The notes below the pieces were generated by a model. That model was not told the DNA's origin. It was given only the letters and a program-made list of their open reading frames with translations, and made no database searches. Source: Cenococcum geophilum 1.58 (Eukaryota > Ascomycota > Dothideomycetes > Gloniales > Gloniaceae). Taken from it: 64,000 bases of DNA. The first letter of the stretch is position 1. The number at the start of each line of letters is the position of its first letter. A program made the position numbers and the translations under genes. Positions 10,420-23,500 of the stretch are shown here, piece after piece. The stretch covers positions 3,224,001 to 3,288,000 of the forward strand of contig KV748183.1 of NCBI GenBank assembly GCA_001692895.1. The letters run 5' to 3'.

Positions 10420-13400
10420 ATATTCTTTTAGTAGCTTATCGTTTTTACTATACTAGCACTCTATTTACTCGTCTAGGTACTTTAGGGGTCCTAGTTTATT
10501 AGGGTAGCAGTTATAGAATTCTTAAAGCTTATAGGGACTACTAATAAAGTTCTATATAGGGTACTAGGTAGGATCTAGGTTATAGCCTTTCTAACTAACG
10601 CGGTACTTTAGCGTTTTCCTTACTAGTTTATAGGCCAGTACTTCTTTAATTTCCTATTTGTTATCGCCATTAACTTAAATTAGTAGGGGAGGTTTGTTCT
10701 TTTATCTAGGCAATAGGTTATTTATAGCTTTCCGTAGCTTATCCGGTAAGAAAATAGGGTAAACCTTAATTAAATCCGGGAGCTTTACTTTATATAAGTT
10801 ACCTATCTTCTTAAGGACCTTATACGGTCCTGCTATCTAATAGTCTAGCTTACGGCTAGGCCGTTTTATCTTTTAGTTCTTTATTATAACCTAGATTATA
10901 TCGCCTACGGTAAAGTCGGGTTTACGCCTATACTTATTTACCTGCTATTTTATTAATTTCTAGGCCTTTTCTAGATTTATACGGGCTACCGTCTAGGCTT
11001 CCTCTAAGCGCTTAGCGTACTGCTAGGCTTCCTTATAAAATAGTTTCTTGCGTATAGTCCGTAGTCCTTCTAGTCTATCCTAGTTAAAGCTTATTTAGGG
11101 TAAATACCCTATTTCTAGTTAGATAGGTGCAAATCCCGTAGAGTTATAGGGTAGGGTCGCCTGGGCGTAGTCTATTAGGAGTAGTAGTTCGCCCTAGTTA
11201 TCCTAGAAGTAGTTAATAAAAGGCCAAAGTCTCTAATTTAAATATTAATTTATAATCTTTGTCTAGCTGTCTATCTAGGGGTAGTATGCTATAGAGAGCT
11301 TTAGCCTAATACCTAGGATCTAGGTAAACTTGTTCTAAAAGGCCGATATAAATTGCGGGCCGTGATTAGATATAATAGTATTTAGTAGTCTATAAATACG
11401 GTAGACGTAGTGGATATATAGTTAGGCCGCCTCCTTAGCATTAATATTCTTATAATAAGGAATTAAAAATGGGCGCTTGCTAAAGCGGTTAACTAGAATT
11501 ATAACTATATTATATCCGTTATGGTTTATTAATAGCTTATAAAAGTCTATAGAGATATACTACTAGGGGCGGTTAGGTATTGGGAGAGGTTTCAATAGTC
11601 TTAGGGTCTTATCTCGTGGAATTATAGATCTATGGCAGCTATTGCAGTTTTGTATATAACGGTTAATATCTATAACTATTCTAGGCTAGTAGTAGCGGTT
11701 ACTAATAATCTTATAGGTCTTATTTTTTTTAGGGTAGGCCGTAGAGACCTAGGTATAAGCTTTAGTAATAAGCTAGGTCCGTAAGTTTTGTTTCTTAACT
11801 ACTACTAGCTATTTCTAGTGCTTAAGTAGTCCATTTTTAAGGGACTATAGGCTGATAATATTCTTTGCCTTTTTACGGTATTCCTATAAAGAGGGGGTTA
11901 TTTGGTTGGCCTATAGTAGTTTATTAATAAGGTTAAGTTTAAAGGAGTTAATAGGATATATCTCGGCGCCTAAGGAGTCTATGCTTAGTTCTACCCATAT
12001 TTAGGGATTAAGGTATTCTGGTTATAGTAGCGTTTAGGTTTATAGTAAGATCTTTATAGCTATCTGGTTATCTAGGTCTTGCTTACGCCTTATAAAAGCG
12101 TCCGCACGGTTTATAGCGCCTGGTCTATATATAATTAAGAAGTTAAACTAAGATAGGGTATCCGCCTAGCGTACCTGCCGGGCCGTAAGGGCCTTAGTTA
12201 TTATAAAGTATTCTAGGGCCTTATAATCTAAAACTACCTTAATTGGCTTAGGGGTCCCCTCTAGCTGTGTACGCTAGTGCTAAAAGCTAGAGATAATAGC
12301 CAGCATTTCTTTGTTATAGATGTGGTAATTTAGCTTAGCATTTATTATAGTCTTTAAATAGTATATAATAGGGTGCCACTCTCCGTCCGGTTACTTTTAG
12401 GAAAAAATACTAGCTATTACGCTATTTAAGGTGTTAGTTTCTAGTATTAAGGGCTATTCTAGGTTAAAATAGGCAAGTAGGGGAGCTGATACTAGCCGTT
12501 TTTTAAGCTTATTAAAGGCCTGCCTATATATAGCGTTAAAGTAGAAGGGCTGGTCTTTTTTAGTAAGACGGTTAAAAGGCTAGGTAATCCTGCTATAGTT
12601 CTTAATAAAGCGTTAGTAGAAGTTATAAAACCCTAAAAAGAATTATACCCCCTTTACGGTCCGTGGGGGTGCCTACTAGTTAATTACGGCCGTTTTCTCT
12701 AGGTTAGTTTTAATTCCGTTTATACTAATAATAAAACCTAGGTACTTTATATACTTAACACTAAACTCTAACTTCTTAATATTAACCTAGAGACTAGCCT
12801 TGCGGAGCTATTATAGGACTTTATAAACATACTCCTCGTATTCTAGCTTATTTTTAAAGTAGATTATAATATTATCTAAATAGGCCGTATAGAAATCGTT
12901 AAGGTAGTTAAAGAGTATATTATTTATATACCGCTAGTATATAGCTAGTCCTTTAATCAGTTTAAAAGGGAGCACTTTATATTTATATATTCCGTAATAG
13001 GTCTAAAATATAGTAAGATCTTTAGACCTAGGGTTTATTCTAATTTAGTAGAAGGCCTAGTAGATATTAAGCTTTATAAAGACCTTAGGTCTACTTATTT
13101 AGGCTAAAGTTTTATTAAGTAGGGGTAGCAGATAGCGATCCTTACGGGTTATATTATTTAGCTTATAATAGTTAATATAGAAGCGGAGTCCTCTATTTAG
13201 CTTTTTAATAAAGAGAATAGGTAAGGTAAAAGGGGCTTAGCTAGGCTTAATAAAGCCCTTATTTAGGTTATTAATGAGATACTGCTTTATAGCCTATAAT
13301 TCGGTAATAGACTGCTTATAGAGGGGGCTAAAGCTAAGGGTGTTTTCTTTGCCCTGCTTAATCTTAATCTTATAGTTATATAGTTAGTGAGGTAGAAGTA

Positions 13401-14360
13401 TATTAAACGCTACTTTAGAGAATACGTCCTTAAATTTCTAGTGTTAATAAGGTAGCTTTTATTCTACTAGTTCCTTATCTATAAGCTTACTTTCTTATCT
13501 ACTAAGCTTATTTCCCTTTTCCTTAATTATTTAATTAATTTCGTATAAGCTTGTTATAAAGGCGATAGTATTAGGCTAAACTAAGTTTTAGTAGAATCCT
13601 ACGGCACTAATATAGCAGATATTAACTAGTAGGAGGTCCGCTAGTTTCCTTATAGCCGTTTCTAGACCGTATTTTATAGTCTAGGGTTTATAATCTTTCT
13701 TAGCTCCTATTCTATCTTCCATAGGTTATTCCTCTAATCTATTAGTTTAGTATAACGTCCAATATCCCTTACTATTCTTTGTGGCTGTATAGGGCCTAAG
13801 CTCTCTATAGGGGGCTTTTTTAGGTCACTATTAACTTCCTAGGTCTTTAATGCGGGTAGCGTAACATAGGTAGTCTAAGGGCGATATAGTATACGGATCC
13901 GTTGCAAATTAAGCTATATATCTTTCTTAAAGGCCTAGTCCCTACGCATAGTATTGGCCTAGTAAATAGTATTAATCTAGGGCCGTATAAGGTTTTCTAT
14001 TATAATGCTAATTTCTTTTATAAAGGAAGGGGTTAGGGGTAAAGTTTTAGGCTAGGTAAGCCGTTTACTCCGTATGTTAAGCTATAAGCCTAAATAGGCT
14101 AGCTATTTTCGCCTTAAGATTATATTATAGCTACCTAGGTCCGTAATAAGGAAGGGGGCGTTATATTGCCTTTATCCGTCGACATAGAGGTAAATCCGCA
14201 AGATAGTTGTAATAGGTAGTCCTATCCGCCCATTATACCCACGGATAGGAATTAGTTTAGGCAGTTCTTTAATAGGTATATTTAAAAAGTTAGCCAGCTT
14301 TATAGTATACTAGGTGTCTATTAAGGCAAAGGTATTTACTTTAGAGTTAGCTAAAGTAGA
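10420..14360 (-). pseudogene. Gypsy-2 pol: protease, RT, RNase H, integrase, chromodomain
   Basis: Read leftwards. Protease-like ALIDT near 14300-14345. Reverse transcriptase from about 13300, with the active-site box YLDNIIIY (family YLDDI) at about 12860-12895. RNase H to about 12150. Integrase core with ISIDFYK and LVNRFSKRP (about 11480-11580) and SIAYYP further left. Chromodomain containing TLKYRVS*KGYNLDPT*Y at about 10560-10625, where the two stops sit at the conserved Trp positions of a chromodomain (TGG to TAG). A chromodomain steers integration towards methylated-histone heterochromatin. All frames carry RIP-type stops. Confidence 0.88.
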
Positions 14361-14529
14361 GGTTAAAACTTAGTATCTATTGCGGAATAAAGTACAAGGG
14401 ATAGTACAGCTTCTTTTATTAACTAGCTGACCTTGATTAATATCTAATATATTAATCCCTTTTAACCCTAGAGAGAAGTCTTCCTCTAGGGTTCCTTTTT
14501 TTCTAACTCCGCGCTATTCTCCTAGATTA

Positions 14530-15600
14530 ATAGAACCTTATTCGCTTTCGCATTTATTAGGTAATCCTTTATACGGTAACCTTTCTATCTATAAAAGAAG
14601 TAAGCTCCTTAATTACTAAGGGCCTATATATAGGGGTTGCTATATATAGGCCGAGCATTTACTAAACCTATAGTAGGGCTAGCCGCACGGCTAGCTGCTA
14701 AATTGGCGGTAGGCTATACGGGTGGTACTACGGGGGTTATTAATTATGCTAGAGTATTGCGGGCCGTTCTTATATTACTTATAGTCTAATTTAAAGGGTT
14801 TCTAGCTTTATACCATTTAGCGCGTACCTTAATTTAGTGGAGGCCTTAGTTAATAGCCAAGCACTAGTCTATAAGTTCCTTTAGCGTCTATATAGTAGTA
14901 AAAACTAATAGTATGGCTTGCTACAGGTTTAGGGTAAGCTTATTAAATAGGTCTAGCATTAGATCTTCCTAGGGAATTTAAGCTTAGCCAGCTAGGTGCA
15001 GAAAGCAGGTCTAAAAGGCTAAGAAGGTCTCNNTNNTTTTTATATTTAGGCTTTTATAATTAAGTTAGGCGTTCTATACTTTAAAGGGGTCCTTATAAAT
15101 AGAAGACAGGTAGACGATTATCTCTTCTTTAGAGAGGAAGGGCTCTACTAAGTCCTATACGTACTGCGGACGTAGGTACGTCTATACGTCCCCATTGGTA
15201 CGGCCGAAGACGTAGGCCATTTTAGCCTAAGTAGTAGGGAAGTAGTCCGCATTAACTTTGAGCTTGTCCTATAATTAAAGCTTCTAATTATTAAATATAG
15301 GGTTGGTTCCGTCTGTAAGTAATAGGGGGTCCGCAACCTTTACGGACCGCGACGATGCTAATGCTATACGTTAGGCTAGAGCCTTAAGGACTATAGCAAG
15401 TCGGGTATCTAATGATTTCTCGCTAGGCGTAGGGGGTTCTCTAGCTTTAAGTAGCTCTTAAAGTTATTTAATTTCGGCATTAGCTGCTACGAGCTCCACT
15501 TAGGAGTTTAAGTTAGTTGCTATTTCACTATTAGAGGTATTTAAGGGTCCTACAGCTGCTTTGCCGGCTGCTATATTTCTTAGCATTGTGGTATAGTTAT
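14530..15600 (-). pseudogene. Gypsy-2 gag
   Basis: Followable minus-strand frame starting near 15590 (MLRNIAAGKAAVGPLNTSNS, then SEKSLDTRLA, ADPLLLTDGTNPIF and KVNADYFPTT). This has the composition and position of a Gypsy capsid domain. A CCHC knuckle is not recognisable. The frame crosses the ambiguous bases at 15032-15036. RIP-type stops throughout. Confidence 0.65.
15032..15036. other. Ambiguous bases (N)
   Basis: Pattern c-nn-t-nn-tttt inside Gypsy-2 gag: unresolved base calls, probably from collapsed or poorly covered repeat sequence. Confidence 1.
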
Positions 15601-15790
15601 TAGGGTAACCTTTAGTAGGATTCTACAGGGGTTCTAGTCTGTACGTATTCTATAGGTCTTATTATTCTTTTCTATTCTTCTAGTTCTAGTAATATTCTTT
15701 AGGTCTAATTCTATATTCTGTTCTGGTTCGTGGTCTATAGATATATTTAAGTTCCTTCTTAAGAAGAAAGGGTAGTTAAGCTTTAGATAA

Positions 15791-15991
15791 TATTAGCGAC
15801 TTAGTTAATTAAGGCACGAGCACGGTAAGAGGGACGCGTAAGCCTATACGATTGGTAGTCTATAAATGAGGATCTAAAGCTAGAGAAAGGAAAGGAGAAG
15901 AAGAGCAGCGCTGGTCGAAGTAGGGTTCTTTTATACGGTCCTTTAGTCACGTGACCGCGAAGTTCTACTAAGTTCTACCAGTGCCGTAATA
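15791..15991 (-). repeat. Gypsy-2 5' LTR (201 bp)
   Basis: Matches 10145-10345 end to end without gaps. The initial TG has become TA on the plus strand, as expected from RIP. Confidence 0.93.
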
Positions 15992-16036
15992 TAACCCCTA
16001 CTAATAGCTCTAACTACGTCTAATTTTTAATTTATA

Positions 16037-16099
16037 AATCGGCAGATCTATAGGTAATAGTTATTATAAGTAGCTTTAGGTGCAGTATATATAAAATCT
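16037..16099. repeat. Second copy of the 2335-2388 segment
   Basis: Shares the blocks cggcagatct, attataagtagct and tataaaatct with the left copy, with a small insertion. Part of the sequence between Gypsy-2 and the Helitron-like terminus. Confidence 0.4.
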
Positions 16100-16137
16100 T
16101 AACTATATGTAAGAGTATATATATTAGGTCCCGCCGC

Positions 16138-16158
16138 GCTTGCGACAAGTTCGCAAGC
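16138..16158 (-). repeat. Helitron-type terminal hairpin
   Basis: Perfect 8-bp stem with a 5-base loop, GC-rich in an AT-rich setting, 10 bases from the proposed CTAA terminus. Confidence 0.6.
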
Positions 16159-16479
16159 ACTCTTAGTCTTTTTGGCCGTATGGCGACGTGGAGGCGGGCC
16201 ACGTTACACTATAGTATAAAGAAGTTATAGCTGCTAATATGCGGTCCTAAGTATTCTTAAAGGTTACGTAACTTCTTATATAAGCGACATTTCCACCCTT
16301 TAAAAAAATTAAAAAATTCCAAAAATTAATTAAGGTTATAGACAGCAGTAATATTAATCTAGCAGTACTGCTAATTTTCCCTATATACCATTATATGTAT
16401 ATCTAACAGTTCTAGAAATAGTAAGAAGGTAGGACGGATAGGGGGATTAAAATTTAGAAAATTGGATTTTGTGGTTAAG

Positions 16480-16960
16480 CTATTTAAAAGTTAGGAAACT
16501 AAGACAAATATTATATTCTCCGCTTACCTCTAAGCCAGTATATAATTTCCTAATTAGGAAAACTCGTTTACGAGTAGTTACTGCTACCTCCGTATAAAAT
16601 CTTCTTATTATACCTCTTTAGTCTTACTTATAAATAACTAAAATTATTTTATATTAAACCTACGTTTAAACATAAGCCCTAAAAGCTTCTTAACTTGGGA
16701 GATTACTATATAGGTTAGCCTAGCTGTTTTATCCTTTTCCTTAATATCTAGAACCACCCGGTTAAGTATTAGGCCCTAGCTTTTATGCATAGTAAGAGTA
16801 AAAGCTAGAGTAATTGGAAATTAACGCCGTAAGCAAGAGCCTTTTATACCCTCCTATTTATAAAGCACGGAAAATATAAGGATAACTTTCTTACTATCCT
16901 ACCGAGTAAATAGGGCAGGTTCGTTGTTACGGACGCTTTAAGTACAATATTATAACTACT
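16480..16960 (-). pseudogene. Pif1/Helitron helicase C-terminal fragment
   Basis: Minus-strand frame from about 16960: NNEPALFTR, then SCLRR*FPITLAFTLTMHKS*GLIL, then NRVVLDIKEKDKTARLTYI and VISQVKKLLGLMFKRRF. The MHKS*G block is helicase motif V (family HKSQG, Gln now TAG). The following Val-Leu-Asp and ISQV blocks match motif VI of Pif1-like helicases. In Helitrons this domain unwinds DNA for rolling-circle transposition. The Rep nuclease domain and the front of the helicase are not present here. Confidence 0.75.
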
Positions 16961-17082
16961 TAGAGAAGAGATAAAAGAAGCTAGTTAGTTAATATAAGCA
17001 CGGTCTAGAATGGAGCCGATAGAACTATATAACAAGGAATAGTAACCAAGGTTATATAACGTGCTATATATTAAATAAGAGG

Positions 17083-17350
17083 TATAGGAGGAACTTATAT
17101 ACTTTATATACCTTACGTATATTATATATAAGGAGGATTTTATAGGAGTACGGTTGTGTATTTAAGGACCCTTAGTCCCTACCTAGATAGTTCCTTCCTT
17201 ATAGTAATTCTTAGAATATAATTAAAGTTAATCTATTAGGCAACTACTCCACTAGTTATTATTACGTTGTTAACTACTATCTTTACATTTCCTATACACC
17301 TAGCCTATTAACAGAACCTATCGTAGTTACTGCTACAAGGTTTCGTTATA
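17083..17350 (+). repeat. Gypsy-1 5' LTR (left end approximate)
   Basis: The right part (about 17140-17350) aligns to 37400-37579 and to 38500-38650 plus 61632-61693, ending gtttcgttata. The left boundary is placed by LTR length only. Confidence 0.65.
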
Positions 17351-17395
17351 TAATTACTACCTAGTTACAGTATTAAATATAGGAAGTCAAACAAC

Positions 17396-20300
17396 ATGCC
17401 ACTAAAAGCAGCCACTATAACGCCATCGACGGCGGCAACTATATTAAGGTCAGGGGGTAACACCAGTATAGTAGACACCGACTCGCAATAACCTATAACA
17501 GTAGGACAATTATAAGAAATAGTTAACCAGTTAATAGAAAATAATACAGCACTTAAAAATAGGATTAATGGGATAGGCGCAGCGAAGGTTAAGTTACTAT
17601 TAATTAAAAGATTCTTAGGAGAGAGATTAAAGCTTAAAGGATTCCTTATATAAATGCACTTTAAGGTAGCACAGGAGGGAGCAAAGCTGGTAACACCTAT
17701 AGATTAAATAGCGTATGCAGGACTGTTCTTAACAGGAAGAGCACTTAAATAGTTTAAGCCTTACCTTATAGAAATACAAGCAAACGGAATAATAACTACA
17801 AACCAAGAGGTACGGTTTATATTTTTAAGCTAAAACGGATTCGTGGAATAACTTATACAAATGTTTAGAGACCTAAAGGCGACAACTATAGCGGAAAGAA
17901 AACTCTAAGACATTACACAGCGAACCTTAGCAATTAAGTATATAACGTAGTTTTAAACATTAGCAATATAAGTTAAGCAGAATAATAAGGCGCTTATAGC
18001 ACAGTATAAGTAGGAACTTAAGGCTAAAGTCTAAGATATAATTATTCTGATAGAAGATACGGACACCCTAAGGGAACTAATAGATTAAGCGATAAAGATT
18101 AATAATAGGATCTATTAAAGGGAATAGACTAAGAGAGGTTAGGATAGAGTTCTATAGTCGTATAAGACGCAGAGCACGTAACGACTAAAGCTAAGTTAGA
18201 AACTATAGTATAGCGTAAAGCTAATAGACCTAAGTAGTACTAAAGAAGCCTATAAGAGATAAAGTAAGAAACTATAAAAACCTAAAGGTTAAGGATCTAG
18301 TAATTACAGGACTAAGGAGTAGAGGCTAAACCAGGGATTTTAGCAGCAGAAGACATTTAGGCGGACTCTATAGTAAAGTTAATAGTTTAGAGACGGAGTT
18401 TATATAAATTACGGAAAATAAGGTTACTTCGCGAGGGATTATAAAGATGGTTAGAGTTACTATATAATAAAGGGAACTAGACTAGTGGCAAAAGACACAT
18501 ACATATAGAGAGATAATAGTATACTACAAGGAATAAAGGAATGTTTAATTAGAAGTTTTGCGTTTTGTTATAACAACACATACCAAATTTATAAAGACGC
18601 TAAGTATAGCGTAAGCTATTAGCTATAGGAGCCAAAATCTATAGAGTATAGAGGGACTAATAAACTAGTTCGTAGACCGGATATTAAAGACAATAAGTTT
18701 AATATAGGCGAAATATTTTATAATAATAAGGTAATAGAGGCGGCTTACTAGGAGCACGTAGACCTTAGAGATGTTATACTAGAGGTAGAGAATAATTCCA
18801 CTATAGAATAAGGAACATTAGTAGGGATTAAAACCCCACTAGACATAATGTCTATCGCTTTATAAGACGTAAGAGAAGTAGGACAGCGAACCACTTCGGC
18901 ACTCGATAAAGGCAAAAGGCTAAAGGCTTAAGATTCTTATAACGAGATAAGAGACGACTAAGACTCTTAAGACGAGATAAGGTATACCTAAGGACCCATA
19001 ACGGACGAAAACCGATAGAGTAGGGCAGTAGCTTAGTTTAAAGATATACAAATAAGCTCGGAATAAGAATTCCCAACGGTATAAGATTCTTAAGACGAGA
19101 TAAGTGAGATTTAAGACTCTTAAGACGAGATAAGGCATACCTAAGGACCTATAATAGACGAAAACCGATAGAGCAGGGCAGTAGCTTAGTTTAAAGATAT
19201 ATGAATAAGCTTAGAATAAGAATTCCTAACGGCATAAGATTCTTAAGACGAGATAAGTGAGATTTAAAACTCTTAAGACGAGATGAGAACACTACGGACG
19301 CCTAGTTAAACTAAGGCGGGAGCTAAACTTAAGTTAGAAGTAAGCTTAGGATTAAAGAATCTAAGGGACCGAGAATTTGGAGCACGAATTAGGACACCCA
19401 CAAGTAAGAGGCAAGTGGCTTCTTTATAGATTAGAGAATCTGCGATATAAACAGCAGTTAGACTAGGAGACAGATATATAGACCTAGAGGACTTACTAGG
19501 AAACTATAGAGTTTAGCCTAAAGATTAAAAAGTTAATACTAAGATTAAGAAGTAAGGAGACTTTAAAGATCTACTCGTAAGACGCGACATAAAAGAAACT
19601 ATAGAGGAATTTAGAGTAAAAATTACCTTACGGTAAGAATAGAAACTAGACAAAAGATCTAGCACATTAGGACGTATAAAGGATAGAGCGCTAATATAAA
19701 GAGTTACTAATAGGCCGAGAATAGGCACACTAAGAGCTAAGTGGCTTACTAAACTAGAATAAGAAGAGGATCTAGGGATTCCTACTAGGTTTAAGAAACA
19801 ACACACTAAAGGCTGTTACGATATAGTAATAAAGAGATATTTCCTTATAGATAAGCCGTATATACTTAAACAGCTATACTAAAAGTAGTATAGGCAGCGA
19901 CATAATAACGAGTGGGAAGATTTCTACATATGGTTAGATAAAAAAGTTATTTAAAACTACCTAATTATAAAGAAGGCTATAACTTATATTAAGGGAGCCT
20001 TAATTATAATGTTAAAAGATCTAGAGGAGCAATTAGAGGACTAGAGAAGTAAAAGATAAATTTTAGTACCTATAAATAAAGTCGCAACGCTTAGATTAAT
20101 ATAAGAAAGGTTTAAACTTAAGAATAAAGATAAACCAAGAGTTAACCTAAGATACTAAACACATTACACACTATTGTGGATAGCATGTGTAGATAATGCG
20201 TATAATATATATAGAGCACTAAAAGATAAAAATCGAAAGTATCTAATAAGGATATATTGGATAATAGATAAGGCGAAATATTAAAACGCTAAGTATATGC

Positions 20301-20560
20301 ATAGTTAGCACCTAGTAGAAGTTTAAGAATAAGGGGACTTAACGCTTTAACCAAGAAGATTCCTAACAGAAGAATGCCTAGATAAATAACAATGGTAGAA
20401 ATATCTAGAGAATACCTGTCTATGGCATATTAAAGATAAAAAGCGAACTAAGTATTGGCCTAAGTTAGACTAAGTATAAATAGGATCTAGTAGCTAACAG
20501 TTAGGAAAAGTAGAGGCCTATAGGACTAGAGGGAGCCAGTAATAGAGCCTTAGACCCTTA
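17396..20560 (+). pseudogene. Gypsy-1 gag and gag-pol spacer
   Basis: ATG at 17396 (MPLKAATITPSTAATILRSG), then a capsid region with KVKLLLIKRFLGERLKLKGF and GLFLTGRALK. A CCHC-type knuckle at 18398-18445 reads VYINYGK*GYFARDYKDG. The spacing is that of C-x2-C-x4-H-x4-C, but the Cys and His positions have become Tyr (TGY to TAY, CAY to TAY), a direct RIP effect. It is followed by an acidic tandem repeat (18940-19290) and about 420 further codons of open-like frame (for example RDIKETIEEFRVKITLR, TEECLDK) before protease. That spacer is long for a Gypsy element and has no recognised domain. Confidence 0.75.
18940..19290 (+). repeat. 153-bp tandem repeat inside Gypsy-1 gag
   Basis: Two full copies plus a partial one. 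The landmark (g/c)atacctaagga occurs near 18983 and 19136. In frame it encodes an acidic unit with TQGP, DENR and repeated DS*DEI submotifs (Gln to stop). Slipped duplication of a linker is the simplest explanation. Confidence 0.7.
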
Positions 20561-23500
20561 AAGGAATTCAAGGACGATACCTAAATTTACGAGTTAAATG
20601 GCAAGATTAACAGTTTAAGGCATTGATAGATAGTAGAGCAATAAGGAACTATATCTCGCTAGCAGTAGTTAAAAGAATAGGGTTACTATACAGACAGAAG
20701 GAACGTCCTTACCTATTAGTGACAATTTTAGGAGATCTAATAGCCTATAGAGGAGGTATTATTAATCTTAAAACAGGACCTATTTAGCTAACTATTAAGG
20801 GAAGATAAATTGAGATGTCTTTTAATATATTACCATTAGGGAATAATAAGGCAGTACTAGGAATGCCTTGGTTATAGGAATATAATCTAAAGATCAATTA
20901 GATTATAGGTTAGGTTAATATTAGGGATACTTAACGCCGTAAGATACGATAATAAGCTAAGTTAGTATAGTACTAAGTAGGAGCGACCTATAAAGAAATA
21001 GAAAAAGGGCTAAGCTATATACCTAAGAGATACTATAAGTATAGTAAGAAACTATAGTTACTAGAGAGTAAAAAGCTGTTAAAATATATAGCATAGGACT
21101 ATAAAATAGAATTAGAACTAGGAATAAGTTTAAGGTTCTTTCCAATCTATAAGCTTACTAAAGAAGAAGGTAGAGCACTTAAAGAGTTTATTTAGGAGAA
21201 CTTATATAAGGGATACATTAGACCATTGCAATTATTAGCAGGTTATCTAGTATTATTTATACTAAAGAAAAATGGCAAGCTAAGGCTGTGTATCGACTAT
21301 AGATAGTTAAACAGTATCACTAGAAAGGATAGGTATCCTTTACCCTTAATTAGCGAAATCTAAAATAGGATAGGCAATGCGTAAATCTTTATAAAGATAG
21401 ATCTGAGATAGGCGTACCATTAGATCAGAATTAAGGAAGGTAATAAATAGAAGGCAGCCTTTAGGTTAAAGGAAGGACTATATAAGCCATTAGTTATACA
21501 ATTTGGGCTTATAAACGTATTAATAACGTTTTAAAAGCGAATTAACAACGTGTTAGAAGAATACTTAGATGAATTTGTTATAGTATATCTTAACAATATT
21601 ATTATCTACTTAATAACTAAAGAAGAACATAGAGAACACGTTAAATAGGTTTTAAAGAGACTACAAGAAGAATAGATGCTAGTAGCAATTAAAAAATGTA
21701 AGTTCTTTACCAGAAAGACCAATTTCGTTAGATTTATTATTAAACTAGGCCAACTTAGCATAGATCTAAAAAAGATTAAGGCTATAGTGAATTAGTAAAA
21801 ACTAGAGAATATTACGCAACTAAGATTATTTTTAGGGTTTTATAATTACTACAGAAGGTTTATAGCGCAATAGTTAAAGGATATTAAGCTATTTACGCAA
21901 TTAATAAAGAAAGAAGAATTATAGGTATAGGGAGAGAAGTAATAAGAACTATTTAAGGAAGTTAAGAGGTTATTTACCTAAGAGCTAGTTCTTAAAATCT
22001 ATTAACTAGGACTAGAGACGGTTATAAAAATAAATATATTAGACTTTATACTAGGGACATACTTTATATAAAAGCATCTAAATAGATAGCACCTAGTGGC
22101 ATATTATAGTTAAAAGATAATATTACTAGAGTTAAACTATAACATTTACAATAAGGAGTTGTTAGGTATAGTTATAGTACTAAAGAAATAGAGAGCATTC
22201 TTATAAGGTATAGAAAAACTATTTATAGTTAAAACGGATTATAAAAACCTAATAGAATTTCTAACAATAAAGGAACTTAACTAAAGGTAGGTTAAATGGG
22301 CAGAGATGCTTACAGAATACTATTTTAAGATTTAGTATACTAAAGGAACAAATAACACGTGAGTTAATGCGTTAAGTTAAAAAGCTAAACTACAAAACAA
22401 TAAAAAGCCATTAGGGGCTTTACTGCGAAAAAACATAGACGGATTAATTAAGTATAATTATCCAAAGATTATAGTAATATAAGAAGAACAGATCTACGAA
22501 TTACTAGAGAGTAACTAGATATAGAAGATCTAAGATATATAGGTAGAGGATCCGGACTTAGAGCAGTACGAAAATTAAAAAGTAATGTATATACCAAGGT
22601 CTATCGTAAAAGAGTTTATTAAGGCGTTTTATAAGGGACTAACTTAAGGACACAACGGAGCTACGGGCTTAGTATTAAGACTCCAGGAGGAGTGTATTAT
22701 TAATAGAATCTAAAATATCGTAAGAAAAGTAATAAAAGAGTATCTAGATTGCTAAAGGAATAAACTAACAAGGCATAAGCTATATAGAGGGCTACAACCT
22801 ATTAAAATACCAGAGAGACTATAGGAAGTTATATTATAGGACTTTATTATTAAGTTACTAAAGTTAAGAGATCCTATTACCGGATAAGATCACAACGTAA
22901 TCTTAGTAATAGTGGATAAGCTTACAAAGTAGGGATACTTTATAGTATACACAGAAGAAATATTAGCAGAAGATATCGCTAGAATCTATATTAAAGAAGT
23001 ATTTGTAAGATATAGAGTACTAAGTAAGATTATATTAGATAAAGATTTAAGATTTATAGCAGCATTCTAGGAGGTATTCTTGGCGGAGTAAGGAGTTTAA
23101 GTAGTAACTTCTACCGCATATTATCCGCAGACAGACGGCTAAATAGAAAGATTAAACTAGACACTAGAGCAGTATCTAAGGCACTATATTAATCACGTAT
23201 AGAATAATTAGGTATCGCTATTACTAGTTATATAGTTTATATATAATGCAACACCCTAAAAAGGGATAGGTACATTACTATTTAGGGCAAATTATAGATA
23301 TAAGCTAAGAATATTATTGTTACTATAATAAGTAAAGAAAACAAGTAGCACAGCTAAAGAAAGAATAAAGACGTTAATAAATCTTTATATAGACCTTACG
23401 GAATTAGTAAAGGAAGTATAGCAGAGAATAAAAAAAATATTATAATGCTAGGAGATCTAAGGGACTAGATCTTAAGGAGGGAGATAAAGTATAGCTACTA

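Larger units (their letters stand above)
10145..15991 (-). mobile_element. Gypsy-2: complete chromodomain Gypsy element, RIP-inactivated
   Basis: A pair of 201-bp LTRs (10145-10345 and 15791-15991) flanks a gag-pol read right to left. Target duplication taacc at 10140-10144 and 15992-15996. A C-run just inside the left LTR (about 10349-10356) is the polypurine tract seen from the other strand, which confirms minus orientation. The LTRs differ at about 16 positions, all transitions. It sits 51 bp beyond Copia-1. Domain order protease-RT-RNase H-integrase-chromodomain identifies a chromovirus-type Gypsy. Confidence 0.95.
16124..17082 (-). mobile_element. Helitron-like element, 3' end with helicase fragment
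   Basis: On the minus strand the element would end ...hairpin-10 nt-CTAA followed by T. The hairpin arms gcttgcga/tcgcaagc lie at 16138-16158, and CTAA is the complement of 16124-16127. Helitrons end in CTRR with a short hairpin 10-12 bases upstream and insert between A and T, so position, polarity and spacing all fit. Upstream on the same strand lies a Pif1/Helitron-type helicase C-terminus. The 5' part is missing, cut by Gypsy-1 on the right. Stretches 16200-16480 and 16961-17082 hold no other recognisable feature. Confidence 0.6.

Noticed and set aside
16130-16198. tRNA-like cloverleaf suggested by cccgcc/ggcggg ends about 69 bases apart
   Set aside because: No T-arm GTTCRA motif near the 3' end, no anticodon arm of the right geometry; the internal hairpin is better explained as a Helitron terminus.
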